DNA of 64,000 nt from Brevundimonas sp. (GCF_016463295.1 NZ_JAEMRO010000002.1:1-64000); one strand, 5' to 3'. Counted from the first letter of the stretch, positions 1 through 8,808 are shown. The notes: generated by a model not told the origin, from the sequence alone. Numbers and translations: made by a program.

Positions 1-495
1 GAGGTCGGGGTCTGCGTCGTCGCCAATGACAACAACGCCGGCAACATCGTCATCTCCGGCGACAAGGCCGCCGTCGATCGCGCCATCGAAAAGGCCAAGG
101 AGCTGGGCGCGCGAGCCATTCCCCTGAACGTTTCGGCCCCCTTCCACTGCCCGCTGATGCAGCCCGCCGCCGACGAAATGGCCGAGGCCCTGGCTGATGC
201 CCGCCTGATCGCGCCGGTCGTCCCCGTCGTCGCCAATGTCACCGCCCGCACGGAAACCGACCCCGAGGTCATCCGTCGCCTGCTGGTCGAACAGGTCACC
301 GGCCGCGTCCGCTGGCGCGAGTCGATGGAATGGATGGCCGGCCAAGAAAGCGGAAATGGCGGCGGCGTCACCCGCTTCGCCGAGATCGGCTCGGGCAAGG
401 TCCTGACCGGCATGGCCAAACGCATCGCGCCGAACAGCGAGAGCGTGGCCCTGAATACGCCCGAAGACCTGGAAGCGTTCGCGAAGAGTTTTTGA
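1..495 (+). CDS. fabD: Malonyl-CoA:ACP transacylase, C-terminal part
   Basis: The reading frame is open from the first base and ends at TGA 493-495, so the 5' part lies outside the window. FabD moves malonyl from CoA to acyl carrier protein to start fatty-acid elongation. The visible part has the family's C-terminal landmarks: a VVANDNNAGNIVISG stretch, the NVSAPFHCPLM segment that carries the histidine of the catalytic pair, and a PVVANVTA stretch. It heads a fab cluster with fabG, acpP and fabF downstream. The nucleophilic serine (GHSLG region) is not in the window. Identity is confident from motif and context. Confidence 0.93.
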   Translation, partial: EVGVCVVANDNNAGNIVISGDKAAVDRAIEKAKELGARAIPLNVSAPFHCPLMQPAADEMAEALADARLIAPVVPVVANVTARTETDPEVIRRLLVEQVTGRVRWRESMEWMAGQESGNGGGVTRFAEIGSGKVLTGMAKRIAPNSESVALNTPEDLEAFAKSF

Positions 496-499
496 CTTT

Positions 500-653
500 C
501 CTTCTCCCCATGCGGGAGAAGGTGGCAGGCGCAGCCTGACGGATGAGGGGTCGCACCGGTTTTTTGGTGGTGATCCTTCGAACAACAACCCGAGGCGTTC
601 GCGCGACCCCTCATCCGCCCCTCCGGGGCACCTTCTCCCGCAAGGGGAGAAGG
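500..653. repeat. Long intergenic inverted repeat between fabD and fabG
   Basis: The arms are about 500-554 and 602-653. The left arm reads CCTTCTCCCC...GGATGAGGGGTCGC and the right arm is its near-perfect reverse complement, GCGACCCCTCATCCG...GGGGAGAAGG, around a loop of about 47 bases. Each arm also contains a shorter dyad (TTCTCCC/GGGAGAA). Transcription from fabD would fold this into one long hairpin. It lies only 12 bases before the fabG start and ends next to its ribosome binding site. It looks like a dispersed palindromic intergenic element, although no second copy was recognised in this window. Confidence 0.8.
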
Positions 654-665
654 AAGGAGAAACAG

Positions 666-1406
666 ATGTTCGATCTTTCCAATAAGACCGCCCTCGTCAC
701 CGGCGCGACCGGCGGTATCGGCGGGGCCATCGCCCGGGCCCTGCATGCGCAAGGCGCCACCGTCGTCCTGTCCGGCACCCGCGAGGCTGTGCTTCAGGAT
801 CTGGCCCAGGACCTGGGCGAGCGCGCCTTCGCCGCCGCCGCCAACCTGTCCGACCCCGCCTCCGTAGACGGCCTGATCGCCCGCGCCGAAGAGGCCGCGG
901 GTACCCCGCTCGACATCTTGGTCGCCAATGCGGGCATCACCAAGGACGGCCTGCTGATGCGGATGAAGGACGAGGACTTCGCCGACGTCATCAAGGTCAA
1001 TCTCGAAAGCTATTTCCGCCTGTCGCGCGCCGCCATGAAGGGGATGATGAAGCGCCGCTCGGGGCGGATCATCGGCATCACCTCGGTGGTCGGCGTCACC
1101 GGCAACCCCGGCCAGACCAACTATGCCGCGTCAAAGGCCGGCATGATCGGTTTCTCGAAATCTCTGGCCCAGGAAGTGGGCTCCAGGGGCATCACCGTCA
1201 ACTGCATTGCGCCGGGCTTCATCGCCTCGCCCATGACCGATGTCCTGAACGACGCCCAGCGCGAGACCATCCTGAAGAACATCCCCACCGGCCGCCTGGG
1301 CACCGGCGACGAGATTGCCGCTGCCGCCGTCTATCTGTCGTCCGACGAGGCCGCCTATGTCACTGGCCAGACCCTGCACGTGAACGGCGGCATGGCGATG
1401 GTCTAG
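666..1406 (+). CDS. fabG: 3-oxoacyl-ACP reductase FabG
   Basis: A 246-residue short-chain dehydrogenase that reduces 3-oxoacyl-ACP with NADPH in each elongation round. The N-terminal cofactor loop TGATGGIGGAIA (residues about 12-23), the NAG motif, a serine in ITSVVG and the YAASK catalytic Tyr/Lys pair are all present. The C-terminus ends in LHVNGGMAMV as in typical FabG. ATG 666 was chosen because it follows the strong AGGAAGGAG at 651-659 and gives the usual length. A longer in-frame reading back to 543 would run through the inverted repeat and is not believable. Confidence 0.96.
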   Translation: MFDLSNKTALVTGATGGIGGAIARALHAQGATVVLSGTREAVLQDLAQDLGERAFAAAANLSDPASVDGLIARAEEAAGTPLDILVANAGITKDGLLMRMKDEDFADVIKVNLESYFRLSRAAMKGMMKRRSGRIIGITSVVGVTGNPGQTNYAASKAGMIGFSKSLAQEVGSRGITVNCIAPGFIASPMTDVLNDAQRETILKNIPTGRLGTGDEIAAAAVYLSSDEAAYVTGQTLHVNGGMAMV

Positions 1407-1562
1407 GGCCGACGAGGGGTATTTCCACCCGTCCCGACTGTGCTAAACCCCGCAGACCGGTTGGCGCGATCCCTCGTTGAAGGCTTGCGTCGCCGCCCCC
1501 GCCGTCTTACGGCAGGATTTGAGACAACAGCCGCTTCGGTGGCCCCAAAAGCAGAGACACCC

Positions 1563-1802
1563 ATGTCCGACACCCTGGAACGCGTCCGCAAGATCGTCAT
1601 CGACCACCTGGACGCCGATCCGGACAAGGTCACCGAAAAGGCCAGCTTCATCGACGACCTGGGCGCTGACTCGCTCGACAACGTCGAACTGGTCATGGCC
1701 TTCGAAGAACAATTCGACATCGAAATCCCCGACGACGCCGCCGAGCACATCCAGACGGTCGGCGACGCCGTGAAGTTCATCGACGAGAAGCTGGCCGGCT
1801 GA
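1563..1802 (+). CDS. acpP: Acyl carrier protein
   Basis: A 79-residue acidic acyl carrier protein, the carrier for fatty-acid intermediates in the cytoplasm. The 4'-phosphopantetheine attachment site is Ser37 in [10 protein letters not shown]. Helix 2 follows as [15 protein letters not shown], typical of AcpP. The start is ATG 1563. A longer reading from 1440 extends into a non-conserved region and was rejected. Its place between fabG and fabF is the standard order. The 156-base gap before it may hold its own promoter, but no clear one was recognised. Confidence 0.97.
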   Translation: MSDTLERVRKIVIDHLDADPDKVTEKASFIDDLGADSLDNVELVMAFEEQFDIEIPDDAAEHIQTVGDAVKFIDEKLAG

Positions 1803-1829
1803 TCGCCTCCTCTTTTTCGCACGGCATCG

Positions 1830-1873
1830 ATGGCCGCCGTGACGTCCCCCTAGCGGGGGCGTCCGGCGGCCAT
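1830..1873 (+). terminator. Hairpin between acpP and fabF (partial terminator or attenuator)
   Basis: The sequence from 1830 (ATGGCCGCCG...TCCCCC) pairs with 1855-1873 (GGGGGCGTCCGGCGGCCAT) around a short TAGC loop, giving a stem of about 19 pairs with one or two bulges. No strong T-run follows, so it may reduce rather than end read-through from acpP into fabF, or stabilise the acpP message. Confidence 0.55.
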
Positions 1874-1913
1874 TACTGTTTCAAGGCTTGGAATCTGTAA
1901 GGAGTCGCCACGC

Positions 1914-3194
1914 ATGCGTCGCGTCGTCGTCACCGGCCTCGGCCTTCTCACCCCGCTGGGCTGGGGGGTGGAGCACAACTGGAAGGGCATCGTGGAAGGG
2001 CGCTCGGGCATCGGTCCGATCACCAACTTCGATACCGAAGGCTATGGCTGCACCATCGCGGGCGAGATTCCATCGGTAGATGGGCGGGGCGGGGGTGTGC
2101 CCGGCGAACCCGGCGTCTTCGATCACGAAAAGATCATGTCGCCCAAGGATCGCAAGCGCGTCGATGACTTCATCGTCTATGCCATCGCCGCCGCCGACGA
2201 AGCCCTGGCCGATGCCAACTGGAAGCCCGAGAGCGACGAGGACCGCGAACGCACCGGCGTCATGGTCGGCTCCGGCATCGGCGGCCTGGGCCCCATCGCC
2301 GACACGGCCATCATCCTGAAGGAACAGGGCCCGCGCCGGGTCAGCCCCTTCTTCATCCCTTCGGCCCTGATCAACCTGACCAGCGGCCAGATCTCGATTC
2401 GCCACGGCCTCAAGGGCCCGAATCATTCCGTCGTCACCGCCTGCGCGACGGGTGCCCACGCCATCGGGGACGCAGCGCGCATGATCGCTCTGGACGATGC
2501 CGACGTCATGGTCGCGGGCGGGGCCGAAAGCTCCATCGTCCCCATCGGCATCGCGGGCTTCCTGGCCTGCAAGGCGCTGTGCACCGCCTTCAACGACACG
2601 CCCGAGAAGGCCAGCCGTCCCTATGACAAGGACCACGCCGGCTTCGTCATGGGCGAGGGCGCCGGGATCATGGTCCTGGAGGAATACGAACACGCCAAGG
2701 CCCGCGGGGCCAAGATTTATGCCGAGGTTGTCGGCTACGGCATGAGCGGCGACGCCTATCATATCACCGCCCCGTCCGAGGATGGCGAGGGTGGCCTGCG
2801 TGCCATGAAGGCGGCGCTGAAGCGGGCCGGGCTGCAGCCGTCGGACCTGGACTACGTCAACGCCCATGGCACCTCGACCATGGCTGACTGGATCGAGCTG
2901 AAGGCCATCGAGGGCCTGGTCGGCGACCATGCCAGGAATCTGGCCGTCTCCTCCACCAAGTCCATGACCGGCCACCTGCTGGGGGCCGCGGGCGCGATCG
3001 AATCGATCTTCAGCGTGCTGGCCATCCGCGACCAGATCGCGCCGCCGACCATCAATCTGGACAATCCGGAAATGGAGACGCCGATCGACCTGGTCCCGCA
3101 CAAGGGCAAGCCGATGAAGATCGATGTGGCCATGTCCAACAGTTTCGGCTTCGGCGGCACCAATGCCTCGGTCATCTTCAGGAAGGTCGACTAG
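1914..3194 (+). CDS. fabF: 3-oxoacyl-ACP synthase II (KAS II)
   Basis: A 426-residue condensing enzyme that extends acyl-ACP with malonyl-ACP. The catalytic triad is visible: Cys177 in VTACATGAHAIG, His318 in NAHGTST and His354 in TKSMTGHLLGAAG. The C-terminus has NSFGFGGTNAS. ATG 1914 lies nine bases after AAGGAG (1899-1904). The slightly glycine-rich insert near residues 55-66 is a loop variant. The stop at 3194 directly abuts the GTG start of mltG, so the two are translationally coupled. Confidence 0.97.
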   Translation: MRRVVVTGLGLLTPLGWGVEHNWKGIVEGRSGIGPITNFDTEGYGCTIAGEIPSVDGRGGGVPGEPGVFDHEKIMSPKDRKRVDDFIVYAIAAADEALADANWKPESDEDRERTGVMVGSGIGGLGPIADTAIILKEQGPRRVSPFFIPSALINLTSGQISIRHGLKGPNHSVVTACATGAHAIGDAARMIALDDADVMVAGGAESSIVPIGIAGFLACKALCTAFNDTPEKASRPYDKDHAGFVMGEGAGIMVLEEYEHAKARGAKIYAEVVGYGMSGDAYHITAPSEDGEGGLRAMKAALKRAGLQPSDLDYVNAHGTSTMADWIELKAIEGLVGDHARNLAVSSTKSMTGHLLGAAGAIESIFSVLAIRDQIAPPTINLDNPEMETPIDLVPHKGKPMKIDVAMSNSFGFGGTNASVIFRKVD

Positions 3195-4352
3195 GTGTTC
3201 GGACGGTCGGTCGAGCGAGGATCGGGGCGCAGGACCGCCCTGTTGGCAGCGGCCGGCACCTTCGGCTTCTTCGTCATTGCGGCTCTGATCGCGCTATGGG
3301 CCGTGCTGTATGCGCCCGGTCCCTCGGCCCGGTCCGGCGAAACCACCATCGTGACCCTGTCCAGCGGCTCCGGGGTCAATGCCATCGCGGCCCAGCTGAA
3401 GGCCGAGGGCGTGATCCGCTCGACAGACCTGTTCAAGGCCGCCGTCGCCCTGAACGGCTCGGCCCGCCGCCTGCGGGCGGGGGAGTATGAGGTCCCCAGC
3501 GGCGCGTCCCTGAACGCGGTTATCGCCCTGCTGGTCGACGGCAAGGTCGTCCGCCACTTCGTCACCCTGCCCGAAGGCTGGTCCTCGGCCCAGGCGGTGG
3601 ACATCCTGATGAAGGAGCCGGTGCTGGTCGGCGAGGTCGAGGAAGTTCCGGAGGAGGGCACCCTCTGGCCCGAGACCTATGAGATCGCGCGCGGCGAGAC
3701 GCGCGCCTCGGTGCTGGCCCGCATGCGCCGCGCCCATGACGAGGCCGCGGCCCGACTGTGGGCCCAGCGTAGCCCCGCCACGGTTGTCCGCACCCTGGAA
3801 GAGGCCATCATCCTGGCCTCGATCGTGGAGAAGGAGACCGCCGTCGCCGCCGAGCGGCCGCGCGTCGCCGGGGTCTTCACCAATCGTCTGCGTCTGGGGA
3901 TGCGGCTGGAGAGCGATCCGACCATCATCTATGGCATCACCAAGGGTCGCCCCCTGGGTCGCGGCATCCGCCAGTCGGAACTTGAAGCCGCCAATCCCTG
4001 GAACACCTACCGGATCGATGGCCTGCCGCCGACGCCCATCGCCAATCCGGGCGAGGCCTCCATCGCCGCCGTGCTGAACCCCCTGCGGACCGAGGACCTG
4101 TTCTTCGTCGCCGATGGCTCGGGCGGTCACGCCTTCGCCCGCACCTATCAGGAACATCTGGCCAATGTGGCGCGCTGGCGCGAGATCGAACGCCGCAAGG
4201 CCGGTCTGCCGCCCGAAGCCCCGGCTGTTCCCGCCGGGACCACCGATCCTGCCCAGGATCTGCCCCCCGGCGTCGTGGTGCCGCCCGGAGCCCAAGTGAT
4301 CCGCGTGCCCCAGCAGCCGACGCCGCAAATGGCACCACAGCCTGTCCAATGA
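3195..4352 (+). CDS. mltG: Endolytic murein transglycosylase MltG (YceG-like)
   Basis: A 385-residue inner-membrane protein that cleaves nascent glycan strands and terminates their polymerisation. Residues about 15-36 form one membrane helix ([20 protein letters not shown]). A LysM-like region follows, then the YceG catalytic domain with Glu212 in SIVEKETA as the catalytic acid and the conserved [10 protein letters not shown]. The last 50 residues are a proline-rich, low-complexity tail. The GTG start at 3195 follows the fabF stop without a gap. The fab-mltG-gmk order suggests co-transcription of lipid and wall synthesis genes. Confidence 0.93.
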   Translation: MFGRSVERGSGRRTALLAAAGTFGFFVIAALIALWAVLYAPGPSARSGETTIVTLSSGSGVNAIAAQLKAEGVIRSTDLFKAAVALNGSARRLRAGEYEVPSGASLNAVIALLVDGKVVRHFVTLPEGWSSAQAVDILMKEPVLVGEVEEVPEEGTLWPETYEIARGETRASVLARMRRAHDEAAARLWAQRSPATVVRTLEEAIILASIVEKETAVAAERPRVAGVFTNRLRLGMRLESDPTIIYGITKGRPLGRGIRQSELEAANPWNTYRIDGLPPTPIANPGEASIAAVLNPLRTEDLFFVADGSGGHAFARTYQEHLANVARWREIERRKAGLPPEAPAVPAGTTDPAQDLPPGVVVPPGAQVIRVPQQPTPQMAPQPVQ

Positions 4353-4409
4353 GGCGCGTTTGGACTAGGACGACGCCCAGTCGCAGAGTCGTCCGCCCCA
4401 AGGTTTCGA

Positions 4410-5051
4410 ATGTCGAATGAACGCACGCCCCGCCGGGGTGTCCTCCTGATCGTCGCCAGCCCCTCGGGCGCGGGCAAGACCTCGCTGTGTCGCCGCCTGA
4501 TGGCCGATCACGGCGGTCTGGAGCTGTCGGTGTCCATGACCACCCGCGCCATCCGCCCGGGCGAGGTGGCCGACCGCGACTATCATTTCGTCGACGATGC
4601 CGAATTCCAGCGCCTGATCGACGCCGACGCCTTTCTGGAATGGGCCGACGTCCACGGGGCCCGCTACGGCTCACCCCGTGCGCCCATCGACAAGGCCCTG
4701 TCCGAGGGGCGCGATGTCCTGTTCGACATCGACTGGCAGGGGGCCCGCGACATCGCCGAGAAATGCCCGGAGGATGCCGTACGCGTCTTCATCCTGCCGC
4801 CCAGCCTGGAAGAGCTGCGCCGCCGGCTGGTCACCCGCTCCCAGGACGCCGACGACGTCATCGAGCGCCGCATCGCCAACGCCAAGGGCGAGATCGAGCA
4901 CTGCGATCAGTTCGACTATGTCTTCGTCAACGACGACTTCGACCGCTCCTATGCCGAGCTGGCCCACATCTATCACGCCGAGCGTAGCCGCCGGGCGCGG
5001 AACCTGTGGGTCGGGAGCTATCGCGACGGGCTGCTGAAGGAAGCGGTCTAG
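4410..5051 (+). CDS. gmk: Guanylate kinase
   Basis: A 213-residue nucleotide kinase converting GMP and ATP to GDP and ADP. The P-loop is SPSGAGKTS near residues 16-24. The GMP-binding region includes VSMTTRAIRPGE and DYHFVDD, and the lid arginines lie in RSQDADDVIERRI. Its length matches the family. It lies 57 bases after mltG and is followed by a rho-independent terminator at 5221-5251, so it probably ends the fab-mltG-gmk transcript. Confidence 0.96.
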   Translation: MSNERTPRRGVLLIVASPSGAGKTSLCRRLMADHGGLELSVSMTTRAIRPGEVADRDYHFVDDAEFQRLIDADAFLEWADVHGARYGSPRAPIDKALSEGRDVLFDIDWQGARDIAEKCPEDAVRVFILPPSLEELRRRLVTRSQDADDVIERRIANAKGEIEHCDQFDYVFVNDDFDRSYAELAHIYHAERSRRARNLWVGSYRDGLLKEAV

Positions 5052-5118
5052 GGGCTTGTAGCTCGGTGAGCGATCGCTACATTCCTGTCAGTGTTCAACA
5101 TTGAAAGGAGGTGGTCGA

Positions 5119-5193
5119 ATGTCTCATTGTCTCACGCCGCACGCGGCAAGCCGTCTGAGCCTGACCTCCCCTCTGGCGGGGTCTTTCGCCTGA
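5119..5193 (+). CDS. Possible 24-residue leader peptide or small protein
   Basis: A short frame begins at ATG 5119, six bases after an unusually strong Shine-Dalgarno (AAAGGAGGTG, 5104-5113), and ends at TGA 5191-5193. The product starts MSHCLTPHAASRLSL and has no obvious domain. The frame overlaps small hairpins (GCCGC/GCGGC and CCCC/GGGG) and is followed within 30 bases by the terminator at 5221. The strong ribosome site suggests real translation or an RNA leader element left without a downstream gene. I do not recognise a family, and length alone gives little support. Confidence 0.35.
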   Translation: MSHCLTPHAASRLSLTSPLAGSFA

Positions 5194-5220
5194 CGACAAG
5201 CCTCGATTGGCTGACAATGT

Positions 5221-5251
5221 AAGGGCCGCTCCTCGGGGGGCGGCCCTTTTT
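5221..5251 (+). terminator. Rho-independent terminator after gmk
   Basis: AAGGGCCGC (5221-5229) pairs with GCGGCCCTT (5240-5248), nine base pairs with a ten-base loop, and a five-T run follows at 5247-5251. It terminates rightward transcripts just before the end of the convergent rsmA gene. Confidence 0.88.
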
Positions 5252-5259
5252 GCTGGCGT

Positions 5260-6102
5260 TTATTTGATCGCGGCGGCCAGCCGTAGAAACCCTGCCAGGT
5301 CGATGACCTCGGCCCGGTCTTCCGGGCTGATGCCCGCAGCCTCGCACAGGGCCGCGCCGCCCAGAGTTTTCAGGCTGGAGCGCAGCATCTTGCGACGCTG
5401 ACCGAAGGCGGCGGCGGTGACGCGCTCAAGACGCTTGAGCGTCTCCGCAGCGGGCCGGTCGGGGCGGGGGATCAGATGCACGACGGCGGAGGCGACCTTG
5501 GGCGGCGGGGTAAAGGCGGCGGCGGGCAGGTGCATCACCAGCCGTGCATCCGCGACGGCCTGCGAAATCACGGCCAGACGGCCATAGGCGTCGTCGCCCG
5601 GCGCGGCCACGATCCGTTCGGCGACCTCCTTCTGAAACATCAGGGTCAGGGCGTGCGGCGTCCACGGTCCCGTCAGCCATTTGATCAGCAGGGGCGTCCC
5701 GACATTGTAGGGCAGGTTGGACACCAGATGCGTCGGGCCTTCGACCAGATCGGCCTCGCGCACTTTCAGCGCATCGCCCTCGACGATGCGCAGCCGTCCG
5801 GTGCCATCATCCAGCTCGCCTAGCAGCGGCAGGAATCGCGGGTCCTTCTCGACCAGTACGACCGAGCCCGCATCGCTTTCCAGCAGCGCCCGCGTAAGCC
5901 CGCCCGGGCCTGGCCCCACCTCTATGACCGCTCGCCCGTCGAACGGCCCGGCCAGGCGCACGATCTTGCGCGTCACATTCAGGTCCAGCAGGAAATGCTG
6001 CCCGAAACTCTTCTTGGCCAGCAAGCCATGGGCATCAAGGCTGTCGCGCAACGAAGGCAGGGCTTCGGTCTTCGACGCTGATGTCGGCCGATCCATGGTC
6101 AT
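5260..6102 (-). CDS. rsmA: 16S rRNA dimethyladenosine transferase (RsmA/KsgA)
   Basis: A 280-residue methyltransferase that dimethylates A1518 and A1519 of 16S rRNA late in 30S assembly. It has the FGQHFLLD start of the family, the SAM-binding VIEVGPGPGGLTRALL (about residues 59-74), an acidic residue in LVEKD, and the target-base motif NLPYN near residue 130. The C-terminal RKMLRSSLK segment is also typical. The start at 6102 gives MTMDRPTSAS. A second Met at residue 3 is equally possible. It runs toward gmk and is separated from it by the terminator. Confidence 0.95.
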   Translation of the reverse strand: MTMDRPTSASKTEALPSLRDSLDAHGLLAKKSFGQHFLLDLNVTRKIVRLAGPFDGRAVIEVGPGPGGLTRALLESDAGSVVLVEKDPRFLPLLGELDDGTGRLRIVEGDALKVREADLVEGPTHLVSNLPYNVGTPLLIKWLTGPWTPHALTLMFQKEVAERIVAAPGDDAYGRLAVISQAVADARLVMHLPAAAFTPPPKVASAVVHLIPRPDRPAAETLKRLERVTAAAFGQRRKMLRSSLKTLGGAALCEAAGISPEDRAEVIDLAGFLRLAAAIK

Positions 6103-6232
6103 GGCTTTGCAGCGTCGAACGGTTGCAGAAGATGATCTCGCATTCCGGCTGCATGGCCTTCAACGTGGCCAAACACAACCATGAACCGTTTCGTGCGATG
6201 GCCCGCGTGGCGCCGCGATCCGGAGGGCCGGG

Positions 6233-6421
6233 CTAGCAGCTTTGCTGACGGCTTTCGGCGACCGCGATGACAGATGCAGCCCGTTGATCGCCGCAGTCCT
6301 GGACGCGGCGGATTTCGCGTTCCGGCTTGTTTGGCACATCGACGTTCATCCCGAATTGCGACAGGGCGACGGCCACCAGCATGGCGACAAACCCCGCGAT
6401 CAACTCGATCAGCGCCTGCAT
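6233..6421 (-). CDS. Small single-helix membrane protein, unknown function
   Basis: A 62-residue frame with GC-rich third positions like real genes here. Residues 2-22 form a strongly hydrophobic helix (ALIELIAGFVAMLVAVAL), followed by a charged tail with a Cys-containing end. A GGGGA sits about ten bases before the ATG. It lies in the 450-base gap between rsmA and the phospholipase D-like gene. Nothing else was seen in 6103-6232, and 6422-6553 should hold divergent promoters. The family is not recognised, and coding status rests on composition and hydrophobicity. Confidence 0.5.
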   Translation of the reverse strand: MQALIELIAGFVAMLVAVALSQFGMNVDVPNKPEREIRRVQDCGDQRAASVIAVAESRQQSC

Positions 6422-6553
6422 CGGCGACGTCCCCTGTCAGAATGACGGAGACAGTATGCTCGCAAAGCGTCGGTTGGGCAATCCATGTCGAAAGGGTGGC
6501 AGCTTCAGCATTCGACTGGACCAGCCGTCACGCTTTTGCGCTAGGGTCGCGGC

Positions 6554-8002
6554 ATGACGGATGCGGACGATCAGGCCTTCGAGCCCGGACGGAACTGCTG
6601 GCGGGTCGAAACCGCCGGACGGCTGGCCGTGCTGATGGAGAACGACGCCTATTTCGAAGCGCTGCGGTCTTCGATCGCCAAGGCGCAGAAGTCGATCGTC
6701 ATCCTGGGCTGGCAGTTCGATCCGCGTACGCGCCTGGACCCTGAAAGCCATCATCACGACCATCAGGCCCAGATCGGCCATCAGCTGCGCAGGCTTGTGC
6801 GATCGCGGCCCGAGCTGGATGTGCGGATGCTGATCTGGAAGTCGCCGCTGCTGATCGCAGCGTCGCAGGGCTTCTATCCGCACAAGTCGCAACGCTGGTT
6901 TCGCAAGCGGATGGTGGAGTTCCGGCTCGATCCGGGCATTCCGGGGGCCTGCCATCACCAGAAGGTGGTGATCATCGACGATGCCGTGGCCTTCGTCGGG
7001 GGTGGCGATATCGCCACGGACCGCTGGGACACGTCCGAGCATCTGGATGGCGATCCGCGCCGTTGCCAGCCGTCGGGTGTGATCTGCTCGCCGCGGCACG
7101 AGGTCATGGCGGTGATGGATGGGCCGGCGGCCAGGGCGCTGGGCGACCTGGCGCGGCATCGCTGGTTCAAGTCGACCTGGGAAAAGACGCTGCCGGATGT
7201 GACGGACAACGATCCCTGGCCGGACGAGGTGGAGCCGGACATGCGCGACACGCCCGTGGCCATCGCCCGGACCGAGCCGCGCTGGCATTCCAAGGTCGAG
7301 GTGCGCGAGAACGAGGCGCTTCATCTGGACCTGATCAGGAAGGCCAGGCGGCTGATCTATCTGGAGAACCAGTATTTCACCTCGCCCGTGATCGCTGCGG
7401 CCCTCGCCGAACGGCTGGAGGAATGGGACGGGCCGGAGATCGTGCTGGTCTCGACCGGCACCAGCCCCAGCTGGTTCGACCGCATGACAATGGACACGGC
7501 CCGGTCGGAGGTACTGTACCGGCTGGAGCAGGCGGACCGGCACAACCGCTTCTTTGCCTTCACGCCGTGGACCAGGGGGGATGAGCGGATCATCGTCCAT
7601 GCCAAGGTGTCGATCTATGACGACGACATCCTGAGGATCGGCTCGACCAATCTGAACAACCGGTCGCTGGGGTTCGATACCGAATGCGACATCGCGGCCC
7701 AGCCGGGCACGGAGGAGGGGCGGGCCGCCATTGCCCGGTTCCGGCACCGAACCCTGGGCCACTGGATCGGCGTGGACACCGACGCCTTTGCCGCCGCCGA
7801 GGCCCTGAGCCAGTCTGTGGGCGAGGCGGTGCTGCGGTTCGACACCGGGCGGATGAAGGTGCTGGGCGCTACGGCACCGTCCAACATCGAGCGGCTGATC
7901 GCCGAGTTTCAGCTGGGCGACCCGACCTCGACCGCCGATGCCTTCAGGCCGTGGCGGCGGCGGATCCGTTCGCGCCGGCGTCTGCCGCTGCAGTCGGCCT
8001 GA
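6554..8002 (+). CDS. Phospholipase D-like / cardiolipin synthase-type protein
   Basis: A 482-residue protein with two HKD motifs: H135-Q-K137 in CHHQKVVIIDD and H349-A-K351 in VHAKVSIYDDD, the latter followed by IGSTNLNNRSLGFDTE. These form one active site that hydrolyses or transfers phosphodiesters. No membrane helix or signal peptide is evident, unlike classical ClsA. Substrate is unknown; phospholipid is the usual one for this architecture. It overlaps the convergent endonuclease/phosphatase-family gene by 59 bases, a pairing that suggests related roles in lipid or nucleic-acid phosphodiester metabolism. Confidence 0.86.
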   Translation: MTDADDQAFEPGRNCWRVETAGRLAVLMENDAYFEALRSSIAKAQKSIVILGWQFDPRTRLDPESHHHDHQAQIGHQLRRLVRSRPELDVRMLIWKSPLLIAASQGFYPHKSQRWFRKRMVEFRLDPGIPGACHHQKVVIIDDAVAFVGGGDIATDRWDTSEHLDGDPRRCQPSGVICSPRHEVMAVMDGPAARALGDLARHRWFKSTWEKTLPDVTDNDPWPDEVEPDMRDTPVAIARTEPRWHSKVEVRENEALHLDLIRKARRLIYLENQYFTSPVIAAALAERLEEWDGPEIVLVSTGTSPSWFDRMTMDTARSEVLYRLEQADRHNRFFAFTPWTRGDERIIVHAKVSIYDDDILRIGSTNLNNRSLGFDTECDIAAQPGTEEGRAAIARFRHRTLGHWIGVDTDAFAAAEALSQSVGEAVLRFDTGRMKVLGATAPSNIERLIAEFQLGDPTSTADAFRPWRRRIRSRRRLPLQSA

Positions 8003-8726
8003 TCTCGAAATCCATCACCAGCGGCAGGTGATCCGAGGCCGCGCGCGCCAGCGGCGATCGTGGGGCCCAGATGCGCGTCGGCACGATGTCCGGCGTGACG
8101 AAGGCATGGTCGATGCGGATGGTCGGAAAGGTCGAGGGAAAGGTCTTCACCGAAGGCTTCAGCCCCAGCAGACGCTGGGCATCCGCGAGGTGACGGGCCA
8201 GGGTCTTGTAGGGCCGGGTCATGGAGGTGGCGTTGAAGTCTCCGGTCAGGATGGTCGGGCCCTTGCACTCCGGATGGCCGGCCCATCCCGCGCCGACCAG
8301 GGCGACGGCCTGGAGGCGCTGTTCGCGGGGCACGAGCCCGAGGTGGGTGTTGATGACGTTCAGCGTGACGCCATCAAAATCGATCGCGGCCCACAAGGCC
8401 CCGCGCGGCTCCAGACCCGGTACGCCACGGATCGTGGGCAGGGCACCCGACTTGATCAGCCGCTCTGGGCGAAGGGTCAGGATGGCGTCGCCATATTCCT
8501 CCGCCTCGATGCGCATGGCGGCGTTGAAATGGAAGGTCATCGCCAGATCGCGCGCGATGGCTTCGGCCTGATCGACATGGCCGGTGCGGGCGCGGCCGAC
8601 GTCCAGTTCCTGCAGGCAGACGATGTCCGGCTCCTGCTCGGCGATGACGGCGGCGACGCGGGCGACGTCCAGCCGCCGGTCCGTGCCGACGCAGCGATGC
8701 ACATTGTATGTCAGCAGGCGGGGCAT
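7944..8726 (-). CDS. Endonuclease/exonuclease/phosphatase (EEP) family protein
   Basis: A 260-residue metal-dependent hydrolase of the EEP fold. The ordered motifs are TYNVH (N-terminus), CLQELD, INTHLG, LTGDFN, RIDHAFV and SDHLPLVMDF, which carry the catalytic His, Asp and Asn residues and the Mg ligand Glu. The family includes DNases, inositol phosphatases and sphingomyelinases, so the substrate cannot be given. The last 20 codons overlap the 3' end of the phospholipase D-like gene on the other strand and encode an Ala-rich, non-conserved tail. Confidence 0.86.
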   Translation of the reverse strand: MPRLLTYNVHRCVGTDRRLDVARVAAVIAEQEPDIVCLQELDVGRARTGHVDQAEAIARDLAMTFHFNAAMRIEAEEYGDAILTLRPERLIKSGALPTIRGVPGLEPRGALWAAIDFDGVTLNVINTHLGLVPREQRLQAVALVGAGWAGHPECKGPTILTGDFNATSMTRPYKTLARHLADAQRLLGLKPSVKTFPSTFPTIRIDHAFVTPDIVPTRIWAPRSPLARAASDHLPLVMDFEIRPTAAADAGANGSAAATA

Positions 8727-8808
8727 ACGGGTCCGTTAGCGGCTCGATCGAACGGATAGGGTCTATGGCCACCGATTGCGACGCCAAAGCGACGCCCGGA
8801 CAGATGCG

